From Salpingoeca rosetta (lineage: Eukaryota > Opisthokonta > Choanoflagellata > Craspedida > Salpingoecidae), in NCBI RefSeq assembly GCF_000188695.1, contig NW_004754931.1, positions 184,377 through 206,876 on the forward strand: a stretch of DNA of 22,500 nt, read 5' to 3'. The stretch's first letter is position 1. Every line of letters begins with the position of its first letter. Made by a program: the position numbers and the translations under genes. The notes beneath the pieces were generated by a model. The model worked only from the letters and a program-made list of their open reading frames with translations. It made no database searches and was not told the DNA's origin. Below are positions 1-10,997 of this stretch, piece after piece.

Positions 1-51
<51 letters not shown>

Positions 52-148
52 TCACTCACACACACACTCACACACACACACACACTCACACACTCACTCA
101 CTCACACACACACTCACACACACTGCCCCATGCACTCGCTGTCTTCAG
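1..148. repeat. (CA)n-rich microsatellite, probable intron end
   Basis: Almost pure CA dinucleotide with scattered CACT interruptions runs from base 1 to about 124. A short unique stretch then ends in a pyrimidine-rich CTGTCTTCAG, which reads as a 3' splice site. I read the block as the tail of an intron of the plus-strand gene that follows. CA repeats next to the acceptor are typical of the other introns in this window. Confidence 0.75.
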
Positions 149-598
149 GTGCCAGGTGCGGGAGGAAGACGGGCGGCGCCAACGCCATCTGGCACTGAAA
201 CGAAAAGTGGTTGTGGCGCTTGCATTTGCCGCCATGATTGACGCGTTGTCGAAAAAACAGACTATTTATCGCCGCGTGGTGAGTACTCACGCGTGACGTG
301 CTTGTTGTGTTTGTTTGTTTGTTTGTTTGTGTGTGTTGTGTGTGCGTGTGTGTGTGTTGTGTGTGTAGGGTTGCTGTTTGGCATGCTTGCCAGCCGAGTG
401 CCGTTGGCCACCTCCTCACACACACAACACCCGCAACACGCCCTCACACCCACAACACCCACAACACCTTGGCAGCTGCCGTCGCTGCGCTTCTCGCTGT
501 CTCGCGTGTTTGCGCGCCTGAGTGTATCTGAGCTGCGCTTGATCACGCGCACACGCTGCAGCCCTCACCACACCGACATTCACAACATCAAGTGGTGA
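149..598 (+). CDS. C-terminal end of an unrecognised protein (two exons, cut at left edge)
   Basis: Two plus-strand exons join in frame. The first is 149-278, or 156-278 if the second of two AGs is used. It follows a CTTCAG acceptor and ends at a strong donor, GTG|GTGAGT. The second is 476-598, after CTTGGCAG, and ends at TGA 596-598. The junction is phase 0. The encoded tail is basic, with a short hydrophobic stretch (KVVVALAFAAMIDAL), and ends in HHTDIHNIKW. The other two frames of the first exon contain stops. I do not recognise the family, and the rest of the gene lies left of the window. The minus strand is also open here, but its splice signals are poorer. The function is unknown, and the model rests only on frame and splice signals. 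Confidence 0.5.
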
Positions 599-829
599 TG
601 CTGGCCATGGGCTGGGGGGGGGGGGGGTGACGATGCACTGTGTTGCGTGCATGGAACACCGCAATGGAGCCGAAATGGAGCATCGTGTGGAACATGCTGC
701 TAATGGAACAACACCTTCGTAATCACACGTGAAGATCAGAGTACAACAACACACGCTCTTGGTGGTAGCTCGCTCCCCCTTTCTTGCCCATCCTCATCAT
801 CCTCATCACACAGGGAGAGCAGCCAGTGC

Positions 830-866
<37 letters not shown>

Positions 867-2480
867 CAACACAACACACACACCACACACACACACATTC
901 ACATCACATCACCGCACACACACACAATACAATTATTTTTCACCCGCTCGGTGTCAATTCCATGCGGTATTAATTCAGTCGTCGGGGGGAGGGGGGATTG
1001 GGATTGGGACAATACGACGCCCTCATACGCCACCACGCGCGACCTATTTTTTGCCTGCAAGCTCCACGCTGTCCCGTACGGTCTTGGACCATCATGCCAA
1101 ATCATTGCTAAATTTCTGAATGTGGGCGCGAAATTGCCCCAGCTCAACCGCCTTGTTTAAACAGCGACCGCGGCTGCAAAGATGCCAAGCCACGAGCACG
1201 CGCGCGCGCGCTTCTTTCCTGCTTCTTGCTTTGCCGCTTTCGCTTTGTGCGTGGAGTGGTTTTTTCATCTTTTTTTTTTTTGGCTTGCCGCCATCGCCGG
1301 ATACAGAACAAGCCGTGAAGAGGGAAGGAGGAGGAGCAAACACGTCCACCACGCACACGCAACACAAGCACACCGCCAACCAAGAGCCACACCCGTAAGT
1401 TTTGGCTTTCTGTGTTTTTTCACATCTCTGCCAACACGACGCCAACCGTGCACGATCGCCTGCCACGTTGCGCTGTTTGTTTGTCGACCCATTTCCAACC
1501 AACTCTCCCCCCACAATCACACCACACTTTCGCCACGCAACCCGCCCCCCTCTTGGCCGCATTCTTCGTGGGTTCGTTGTGTCGTTCGCACCGTTGCCTT
1601 CCCTGTCCTTTCCCTCAAGCACCAACGAAGCGCGTGTGTTGGCTTGGGTTATTTTTTTTTGGTTGCCTCTCTTTGCCGGCGCCCGCCCTCCGTGTTTCGT
1701 GGCTTGCCTCCCTTGCTCTCGTTGTTTGTAGGCTGGCTTGTGGTTGGCTTTGTGTGGTTGTGCTGTAACCCACCATTCCACACAGCAACCACCCCGGCGT
1801 ACCTTCGCGTGGCTGTGCCATCACAACACAAACACGACGTCTTCCACGTACGCAAACAAACACGCAACGTGTCCGATCCACGTATTGCTTGCTTGCTTTT
1901 GCTTGCTTGCTTTGTCGTTGCACCCACCACACCCCGCGCGCACACTCCCTCCCACTTCAGCGTTCCCCACAACACGCACACAACGCACACACACGCACTC
2001 TCTCTTTGTGACTTGAGCCTACCAAACCCTCATCAAACACAACGTACGCACACGCGCACCATCACGAGGTCATCCAACGGTCGCTCCTCCAACACCTCAA
2101 ACCTTCCCCTTTCTTTTCTCCACCACCACCTTTCCTTCCACCTCAGCCACCACCAAGCTTCCCGTTCCCATCCCCCCCCCCCTTTTTCAACTTGTGCATG
2201 CGTGTCGTCGTCATCAACCCACTCACGCACAAACACGCACGCACGCACAAACACAACACCTTTGTTCCTGCCTCCGACAACAGACACACACAGACGAACA
2301 CACCCATCAGCATCAGAAGAGCAACGACAGCTTCCTTTGTGCGCTCTGCTCTGCATGAGCCCACAATAGTCGAACCCCCTGTGCCGCTGTTTATTTTGCT
2401 TGCAAGCACCATCTGCCACGACAGCGTTTCGTTGGTTGGCGTTGACTCTGTTCCCGACACCTTGTGATCCTCTGCTGCAC
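599..2480. other. Intergenic / 5' leader region upstream of the CCCH gene
   Basis: I find no convincing protein-coding exon in this 1.9-kb stretch. It holds a G-run at 613-627, a CA microsatellite at about 826-925, and an increasingly C/T-rich sense strand from about 1200 to 2480. A consensus-like donor, CCC|GTAAGT, lies at 1395. It could end a 5' untranslated exon of the zinc-finger gene, with the leader intron running towards about 2280-2470, but I could not fix an acceptor. Long open frames here come from low-complexity CT/CA sequence. An in-frame TAG at 2367 separates this region from the zinc-finger ORF. Confidence 0.5.
826..925. repeat. (CA)n microsatellite
   Basis: About 100 bp of CA units with occasional AACA and ACCA breaks, outside any recognised exon. 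Confidence 0.85.
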
Positions 2481-3282
2481 ATGTCCGGCAGTCCTGCCAC
2501 ACTCGCATCTCTGCCCATTCCTGTCCACCAAGCACCCGTAGCCATCTCAGACCAAACACCAGCCCTGCCGCCCCACCAGCAACCCCACAAGCAGCAGCAG
2601 CCGCCACAGCAGAAGCAGCAACAGCCTCTTCTGTCGCAGCCGCTGCAACCGCAACCAGCCATGACCCGCGGTACAAGCGTGGGCGGGGCGCACGACTATC
2701 CCCAGGACCACAGCCTGCCGTTTGCGGCGGACACCGCCTCCGCACCAACAACAGGCGCAACCACGCCGCCCACGGGCTCAGATGCATCCATGCCCATGCT
2801 CTATCAACAGCCGCATCACCAGCAGCTGCACGTTTCAGCACCCCCTTACACGTCCAACCAACAACCGCCACCCATGCCGCCGCAACAACCCATGCATCAC
2901 CAGCACCATCAACAGATGCACCAACACCAACAGCCGCAACAACAGCAGCACATTCCCCCCATCTCCCACAATCCACACCATCTCCACCACCAGCAGCAGC
3001 AGCCGCAGTACCGGCCGCACCACAACAGCCATCAACACCCGCACCATCAAGGCCACCGCCCACACCACGCCCACCCGCACCATGGCCACCATCATCCCCA
3101 CAAGTCCAATCGTGGCAGCGGTGCACCGCCCAATGGCCAGGTCGTCGGCCCCACGGAGAACAACCCCTTTATCAAGAAGGGCAACACCCGCTACAAGACA
3201 GAGCTCTGCAGGGCTTGGCTCGATGGCAAGGTCTGCAAGTACGGCGAAAAGTGTCAGGTCAGTCCCATGTGCGCGCGTGCGT

Positions 3283-3325
<43 letters not shown>

Positions 3326-4442
3326 CGTGTGTGTGTGTGTGTGCGTGCGTGTGTGTGAAGGGCCACAGGAGCAGTGAAGCCGAACGAAACGCTGTGCAAT
3401 GCTGTCATGTGCTGTTTGTTGCTGTTGCAACAACGCCGCTCCCCGCCCCCAAACTCACCCACGGACACAAACACGCGCATGTTGTGACAGTTTGCGCACG
3501 GTGAGGAAGAGCTGCGCCCCATCCAGCGCCATCCAAAGTACAAGACGGAGCTGTGCCGAACCTTCCACACCACCGGCGTCTGCCCATGTAAGGAGCCACA
3601 GCAGGCCCTGCTCGCTTTGTCGTGCATGCATGCATGAATGCATGCAACCAAGCAAGCGTTTGCTTCTGCTCCACCTGCGACTGCATGCACACCATAGACA
3701 TCTTGTTGCTTCGTGTGCTTTTTGACATGCACCGTTGTACGTTTACCCATGTACGTGCTGACAACCCCATTCCACACCTCACTCCTCCCACACCTCACTC
3801 CTCCCACACCTCACCCCCTCCTCACCCCTCCCCACATCTCACCCCCTCCTCATTCCCTCGCCTCTTCCCCCCCCCCCCAAAAAAAATTCCACCTCAGACG
3901 GCCCGCGCTGCCACTTTATTCACGAGATTGAGAAGGACGCTGCGCTGAGACGCATGTCAAACATTGCCCAGCAGCAACAACAGCCGTCGTCACAGCGGTC
4001 AGGTGGCCACAAGCAGCGCCACCCACAACATCGCCACTCCCACGACGGCCAGCCCGCCTTTGACAAGCGACACCCATCGCAGCAGCAGCAGCAGCAACCA
4101 AGCCACACGCAGCCACGTCAACGGCAGCACACGCACCAACGGCAGCACTCGCATCCGCTCCAGCAGCCCTACGACCTGCAGGGCATGGTGGACGACCAGC
4201 AGATGCACATCCCGCCGTACCAGGGCGGCCCATCTCTCTACGGCAGCGCCAGCCCATACGCGTCATCGTCGCCCTCGGGGCCCTTGGACTCCACCGAGCT
4301 GCACTCGGCGCTCTCGCAGCTGCGTCTCGACCACTCGCAGTCGTACAACAGCAGCTACAACCCAAGCGCCCGTGACTCGCCAACCGTCGACCCAGCCACC
4401 GCATCGTACTATCCAGACATGTGAGTGCATCCGTTTGTTTGT

Positions 4443-4511
<69 letters not shown>

Positions 4512-5933
4512 CACCGGAAGACTTTTCTTTGGCTTTGTTGCCATGCATGCATGCAAATCGCAAGTTCATTTGGTTGTACACCATCAGTCCCCGTTGTTTG
4601 GTCATCATCCCCTCACCACCATCATCATCATCATCATCATCATTCACACCACAACCATTGCAGGACGGCGACGGATGCGACGAGCGTGCCATCATACATG
4701 CCGGCGTCCCACCAGTCCCTGCCCACCACCCCACTGTGGACGCGCAACTACTGGTCCAACAGCGAGACGTCCATCTCCTCGGAGCCCATCCCCTCACGCT
4801 CGCGCCGCCTGTCCCCCGTGTCCGTGAACAGCGGCTCTGGCAGCAACACCAACATCGCCGCGCACGCCACCACCGTGCCTGCCCGCGCCCCGCATCACCT
4901 CTCCCAGGAGCAGCCGCACCCAGCTGCACACCAGCAACGCCAGCAGCAACACCAGCAGCAGGCGTTCGCCCACCCGTTCTCCAAGCAGGCTGAGACAATG
5001 CATCCATATGCACCTGTGGCGGCCACGACGACAACGACGTCAGCGAGCACCAACCCCACCCCATCCTCCACCTCCACGGCCACAAGCGCCATGGCGTTCC
5101 ACCCGTCCATCCGCCGCGTGGAGCAGCACCTCTCCATGGACCACCACCACCACCGCTCCCACTCGGCCAGGGGCAGCCTGCCGCTGCACTTCCTCAGCAG
5201 CCACCCGTCCTCCGGGCACGGCTCCACGCAGTCGTTGCCGCTCGAGGCCACGGCCCACCGCACACCGCCAGGCAGCCACCGCGCGAGCGCCATGCTCAGT
5301 ATGGATGCACCGGGTATGGAGCGCGGGCGACAACGTCACGACCCGTTTGACGCAACCACGGACAGCGAGATGTACGCCACAGCGAGCAGCGTGGCCTTCA
5401 GCGCCATTGATGACGACGATGATGATGATGCCGGCTCGTCCACAGGCAAGGCCCCAACCACCACCACCACCGCCGCTGCCACGTCCTCCGCCCCGGCGGT
5501 GGCGTCAAGTGTGCCTGCTGCCCTCAAGATGCCATGGGCGCGTGTGGTGGCGAGCGAACAGGCGTCTGCCCGCTCCTCCGCGCGCTCGTCGGATTCGTGG
5601 GCCGTGCCGCCGCTGGGCTTTGGCGCACACGAGTACTCCTCCTCGCACGCGTCGCCATACTCGCCGCCGTCCAACGCCGCGCCAACGGGCTCGGCCAACT
5701 CACCGTCGAGCGACCACCACAGCCACGCCAGCAAGGACTACTCGAGCGACATGTCGAGCGCCTACGACCACCACCTCGACCAGCACCAGCAGCAAGCAGG
5801 CCAGGGCCAGCGGGGCAGCGTCAACATTGCCACCAGCAGTGGCGCCACCAGCCCGCGCAAGGCGTCGGAGACGTCGGGCGCATCTGCCCCCCACTTCTCC
5901 CTCATGGACCCCATGCATCTGCTGCACCAGTGA
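2481..5933 (+). CDS. Tandem CCCH zinc-finger protein, tristetraprolin/TIS11-like
   Basis: The exons are 2481-3257, 3491-3587, 3898-4420 and 4664-5933, giving 888 aa ending at TGA. There are two CX8CX5CX3H fingers: C243, C252, C258, H262 and C281, C290, C296, H300. Each is led by YKTELC, and they are separated by exactly 18 residues, the hallmark of the TTP/ZFP36 family. Members of that family bind AU-rich elements in mRNA 3' UTRs and recruit deadenylases, mainly in the cytoplasm. Residues 30-235 are Gln/His/Pro-rich. The C-terminal 590 residues are low-complexity Ser/Gln/His/Pro with an Asp run, and they contain a basophilic kinase-like site, RSRRLS (about 511-516). The RNA-binding role is inferred from the family; the flanks are not recognisable. 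ATG 2481 is the first in-frame ATG after the TAG at 2367, but ATG 2661 has a better context (GCCATG) and would shorten the protein by 60 aa. Donors are GTCAGT, GTAAGG and GTGAGT. Introns 1 and 2 cut through finger 1 and finger 2 respectively. Confidence 0.9.
3279..3357 (+). repeat. (TG)n tract in intron 1 of the CCCH gene
   Basis: GT/GC dinucleotides begin about 20 bases after the donor at 3258 and run to about 3357 on the sense strand. They lie near the 5' splice site. Confidence 0.9.
3771..3888 (+). repeat. CT-rich tandem repeat and C/A homopolymers in intron 2 of the CCCH gene
   Basis: An imperfect 15-bp unit (CACACCTCACTCCTC) repeats at the start and degenerates into CACCCCCTCCT variants. 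A C10 run and an A8 run follow just before the acceptor CACCTCAG (3897). The block forms a long polypyrimidine tract upstream of the third coding exon. Confidence 0.8.
4441..4508 (+). repeat. (TG)n tract in intron 3 of the CCCH gene
   Basis: Nearly uninterrupted GT units lie just downstream of the donor at 4421. The same intron later has a (CAT)n stretch at about 4617-4643. Confidence 0.9.
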
Positions 5934-7829
5934 AGCGCGTGCTTCTGCGGCATGTGCGTATTGTACTCGTCATGCCTGCATGCATGCAATTTTCGTTTTT
6001 CTTGTTTTGGGAGGGAGGCCAATGAACTTATTCCATGCCGCTGCTCCTTTATTTCTTCCTTGAGCTCCTGAAGACACGCTCTTCTTCTCCTTGTCGCGAG
6101 GGAAGGAGAAGGTGTTGTTTTCACCATTCTGTTTTGTCCCCTCGATTGTTGTGCGCGGTCGGCTGCTTCTAATTTCTGAAGAAGGTGTACATGATGTTTG
6201 CTGACCTCTGAGCCATCTGCGCAATACCACGCCGTTCCCACACGTGGTCCTCTTCCCATTCGTTGCTCCCCTCCACACCTCCCATCCCATCTCATGTGTC
6301 TAGCTGAAGCGTTGTTGTTCGTTCCCTCTTTTTCCGCCCACAACCTCAAAACAAACACCGTGCCTTCTTCTTATTTGTTGCGTGATGATGATGATGATAT
6401 GATGTGTGGATGCTTTCTTGGCTGGTTGATTGACTTATTGGTTTGGTTCTATCATCATGGCACACAATTCGTTCCCATCTTCTTATTTGTGGCCTTGTAG
6501 TATTTGTTGTACTCGCATATTTGTGCTTGTGGGTGGGCCTTGTGTTCGACGCACGCCCAGTGGTCTGTTCTGTTGCATGCATGCATGGCCAGTCACCCGT
6601 GCGCGCGCGCGTGTGTGCGTGTGTTGGTTGCACTATTTGTTTTGCCATCTGTGGCAGCAGAAGCAGCACGGCCATTTCAGCCTGCACAGAGGTGTCGGCT
6701 GTCAGTGCTTTGCTGTTTCGCTGTCGTTAATGATGCATGCATGCACTGTGTCGTGCCTCGTTTCGAGCGGCTATTTTTCCTCAAGCCCACACAAGCATCT
6801 CTATGTACTTTTGGGTGTGCTGTCTCCCTTGTTTGCTCTTTTTACTACGCTTATTGTTCCCTCTTTGAGCAGCACCATTCTTATTCTCCCCTTTCCCCGC
6901 TCCGTAGCTGTGTACATGTACGAATGTAAGCTTATGTTTTGTCCCTGCAAGTTTCCATTTTAGTCACAAGCAGCTTTCTTCCTCCCTTCGTGTTGTTTTG
7001 CTCTGTTCTTCGAGTCGCCTTACGCCATGCCACCCGTGTGTTTTGTTGTTTGTCATTGTTGACATTGTTGTTGTTGGATTGCCGTCTCCAACGCCTCAAA
7101 ATCAAAGAGCCATGCGTTCACGTGTTTCATCGCGTCTTCAGGCCACACGTTCTTGTTTGTTTTCTTTTCCACCGTTTTCACTTTCCTGGAACCTTTGAAC
7201 GTGATGCGTGTGACAGTGTTTGTGAGCCGTGGCCATGCTGGTGCTTACAGGAGCACACCCGTTTCGTTTGATGGCAGTGTTGGTCTTTGTTTGGTGTCTG
7301 TTATGTTAGTGGTGGCAAGGCTTTTTCTGTTTTGCACTGTGTTGTTGTTGTTGTTGTAGCTTGTTCGTTCCACAACGCTTTGTTGTGTCACGTGCCTGTC
7401 ATTTTGAATTCATCTTCCTAGCTTGCTTGCTTGCTTGAGTGCTGTTTTGTTGTGTCTCCTCATTACACAAATCGTACGTCAACGTTTGCTGATGATTGTG
7501 TGTGTGTGCGTGTGCGTGTGTGTGTGTTGAGAGCTTTGGGGGTGATTGTGTACTGTTGGTGAACGTGACAGATGGCAAAACGCAGCAAGTGGGGAAAGCG
7601 CGACCACCTGTGCACGGTGGCAAACACGTGTGCATGGCAGCAAGAACAAAAAGCAAAAAGCAAAGAATGGCCAATAACGAAAGCAAAATGAGATGATGAC
7701 AGCGCAAGCGGAACAAGGTAAGGCATTGGTGAACATCAAAACCAGGCCTTTGAATCATGCAACACACGCACGCACGTGCGCGCGCGTACGGATGTACGTC
7801 AGTCGCATGTGCGCACATGCATACCCAGG
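5934..7829. other. Convergent spacer between the CCCH gene and the hydrolase-like gene
   Basis: I see no exon or RNA gene in this 1.9-kb stretch between two 3' ends. It is T-rich on the plus strand and presumably contains both 3' UTRs, but I could not identify a convincing AATAAA-type signal for either gene. It carries short simple repeats: (GAT)n near 6385, (GTT)n near 7340, (GCTT)n near 7422 and GT near 7498. It also has three copies of the TGCATGCA palindrome near 5978, 6573 and 6732. Confidence 0.6.
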
Positions 7830-9242
7830 TCAACAGCCTGATGGTTTGGGAAAGTGTGGGGGAGGACCACGAGGACAGCGCTCGGCCATGTGCGGAACCA
7901 TGGGACGACTGTTGTAAAACGGAAGATCCATCCGGTACTTGCCCAAGATCTGGTGGGCGGGTATTGAAGAACAGGACGAGAAGCAGAGATGGCCGCATGT
8001 ATGTGTGAGCTTGCCAGTGCAACCTGGCAAGATACAACAGACCTGAACACGTAAAAAACACACACACACACACATACAAACACACACACACACACACACA
8101 CACTTACACATACTAATACACACAGCCAACCTGGCAGAATGGGAGGTCTGGGTCGGCTGCCTTGCACGCGGCCGGACGGGGTGTGGTCGAGTCAAAGATG
8201 TTCAGCGTGTACGCATCCCTACATGGTTATATGTGTGAACATGTGTGTGTGTGTGATTGTGTGAGCGCGCGTGTGTGTGTGAACATGTGTGTGTGATTGT
8301 GATTGTGATTGTGTGTGTGTGTGTGTATACAACAGAATGGCAAAACGAAGTGGAATGTTTGTCATGCCACATGCTTGGTGATCATATTCAACTTGCACCG
8401 CAACACACACACACACACATGCGCGCGCAAAGTGCGCCTGTAACGCACCAGTTTGTAAACTCTGTGCACTGGATCTTGTCGGTCAAAGCGCCCATAAGGC
8501 CTGCTGCCTTCCACGTCTCGCACACAAGCACGTCGCACACCATCGAGTACCCATCCACGTATTGCCACGAGTCCTGACGTGTGGTGGTATAGTGGGGTGG
8601 TGTGAGAAGAGGAGGGCGCAATAGACTTGCGAGTCGCATGATTGCGACACAAAGAGCGCACATACATTCCATGCACGCATATGCACGCACACACATACAT
8701 ACATACACACACACCTGCTCTGGCATGGCAAAGAGGGTGGTGAAGGAGATGTTGCGGCTGGCGGCGGTGTCGTAGACCTCGGCAACCGTCAGGTTGGCAG
8801 TGCCAAGACGCTGTCACGTGACATGATGAAGAGGATGGCGTGAGCAGGATGGAATATGCGTGTGTAATCGATGTTGATGGCATGGCATGCACCAAGCAAA
8901 AAAACAAAAACAAAAACAAAAAACCAATTACAAACATGCAATGCAACCCATTATGTTACAAATCATTTGACTGCTGTTCGTTTGGTCAGCACACCTTGTT
9001 GAGTGCCATCGTCCACATCATCGCGGCAATGTCCGCATCCACCTTCTCCACCAGCCCAATCAGAACCTAACAGCAGGTGGTGATTGCGACGACGACAACG
9101 ATGATGTTTGATATTGATGTTGATGTTGATGTTGATGTTGATGTTGATTGATGTTGATGGAGGGGAGGAGGATATTGTGAGCGTTGGCAATAGGACCAAC
9201 GCAACAAGAGCACACACACACACCCACACACCCACACACACC

Positions 9243-9273
<31 letters not shown>

Positions 9274-9404
9274 GTACGCATGTCTAACCTGCCGGTACGG
9301 GGTCTTCTGAATGCCGTCTGTTGGCCAATAGGAGGACACGGTTGTGCTCTCGCAGATGTACAACTCGCCATCAAAGCGAAGCGCTACGGTCGTGTGACCT
9401 GTAC

Positions 9405-9503
<99 letters not shown>

Positions 9504-10144
9504 ATGCAAGCGGCACCGAATACAATGTTCGGCAACTGAGAGAAAAACCGCAATCACCTCTTCCCCTCCCCCCCCCCCTTCGGCCCAACTCCCAACGTGC
9601 GTGCGTGTGTGCACCTGTGTGAGCGCCCATCGCCCAGGCGAGCATTGGATCAAGGCCATCGAGACGCAGGACGCCAAAGAAGTCGCCGTCCTGACCGAAG
9701 ATTGGTGGTGGTGGTGGTGGTGGTGTGAGGGACACAGGTGGGCCAAGGCTGCACCAGCACGCAGGACTGCGTGCACATGAACACGCACACACTAACACAC
9801 ACACACTAACACACACACACACACACACAAACAAACACACACACACACACACACACAATATACTGACGTGGATGTCGCTCTCGTCTGGGATCACATCTGT
9901 TGTGTTTCGCTCCGGCAGCTCATAGAACGCTTTTGCCCGCAGAAACTCTACGTTGCGTGCGCCAACCTTCTCCCACACCTATCAAGTTGGCATGTTGTGA
10001 CAGCGAAGAGATGAGAGAGGCGGGGTTGGAAGTGGTGAGTGGGTAACGTTAGCTGGACTCACGCAGTGTGGGCGGGCATATTCAAACGCAAGCAAATGCA
10101 AGCAAACCAGTACACATATACAAGCAAGCAATCAACCCCATGCC

Positions 10145-10207
<63 letters not shown>

Positions 10208-10956
10208 CAGCATACACTGACGGACCTCGCGTGTGAGTTCGGCGGGGAGGAAGAGACTCGCTGTTGCGCCGAGAGAGCGCAGTGTTGAGTCCAGCGTGCC
10301 GTTGAACCGGAACACACGGAACCCTGATCATGGTGGTGGTTGAGGTAGTGAGATGATGAGAATGACGTTTGTAGTGATAGGCAGAGTGTAATCGAATAAT
10401 AAAGAAGGCGTGAGGAACCAGCTACAACACACACACACATGCACACATGCACACATGCACACATGCACGCAACACACCAACCGTTTCGGTTGATCCACGA
10501 AAGTTCTTGGGAGTTGATGTTGCCTGGCCATTGGTGTACCTCGGCTTTGGCAGCGTGCACCTGAATAAAGAAGAGGCCTGTTCACATGCACATGCCGGGA
10601 AGCTTACTTCAGCGTGTGCGTGCACAAGTGCGTGTCTTTTCAGCCCAACACACCGCACCACACACCCATTCACATGTGCTCTTGTACATCACACCACGGC
10701 GCACCTTGGATGGTGGCCACCATGTAAAAGTCTTCCTCGCACGATGACGAGGAGATGGGCTCGGAGAAGTTGACGTGCAGCTTGGCACCATCGCTGCTGA
10801 GATCCGTGACGTGAAGGGTGTTATGGCCAAAGCACTGCGTGGACCACGTCAGGCTGTTTTGCGGGTTCGCCTCGCCTGCGACAACACAATACATGAGAAA
10901 GGCAGAAACACAAACACCTTCAGTGCACGCCCACGGGGCACGTTCACAGGGTGCCG

Positions 10957-10997
<41 letters not shown>

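Noticed and set aside
1182..2369. 395-codon plus-strand open frame starting at ATG 1182
   Set aside because: It is CT-rich and shows no domain. A consensus donor lies inside it at 1395, so it is more likely a leader exon plus intron.
5408..5435. Asp-coding GAC/GAT run in the CCCH gene as a separate element
   Set aside because: It lies within the open frame of exon 4 and is explained as an acidic stretch of the protein.
7572..7690. Small Lys-rich open frame starting MAKRSKWGKRDH
   Set aside because: It is short and isolated in a convergent spacer, with no recognisable family match or splice partner.
9371..9622. Many open frames made of Cys-Val or His-Thr repeats
   Set aside because: They are translations of (TG)n/(CA)n microsatellites, which lack stops in all frames. 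They carry no coding signal.
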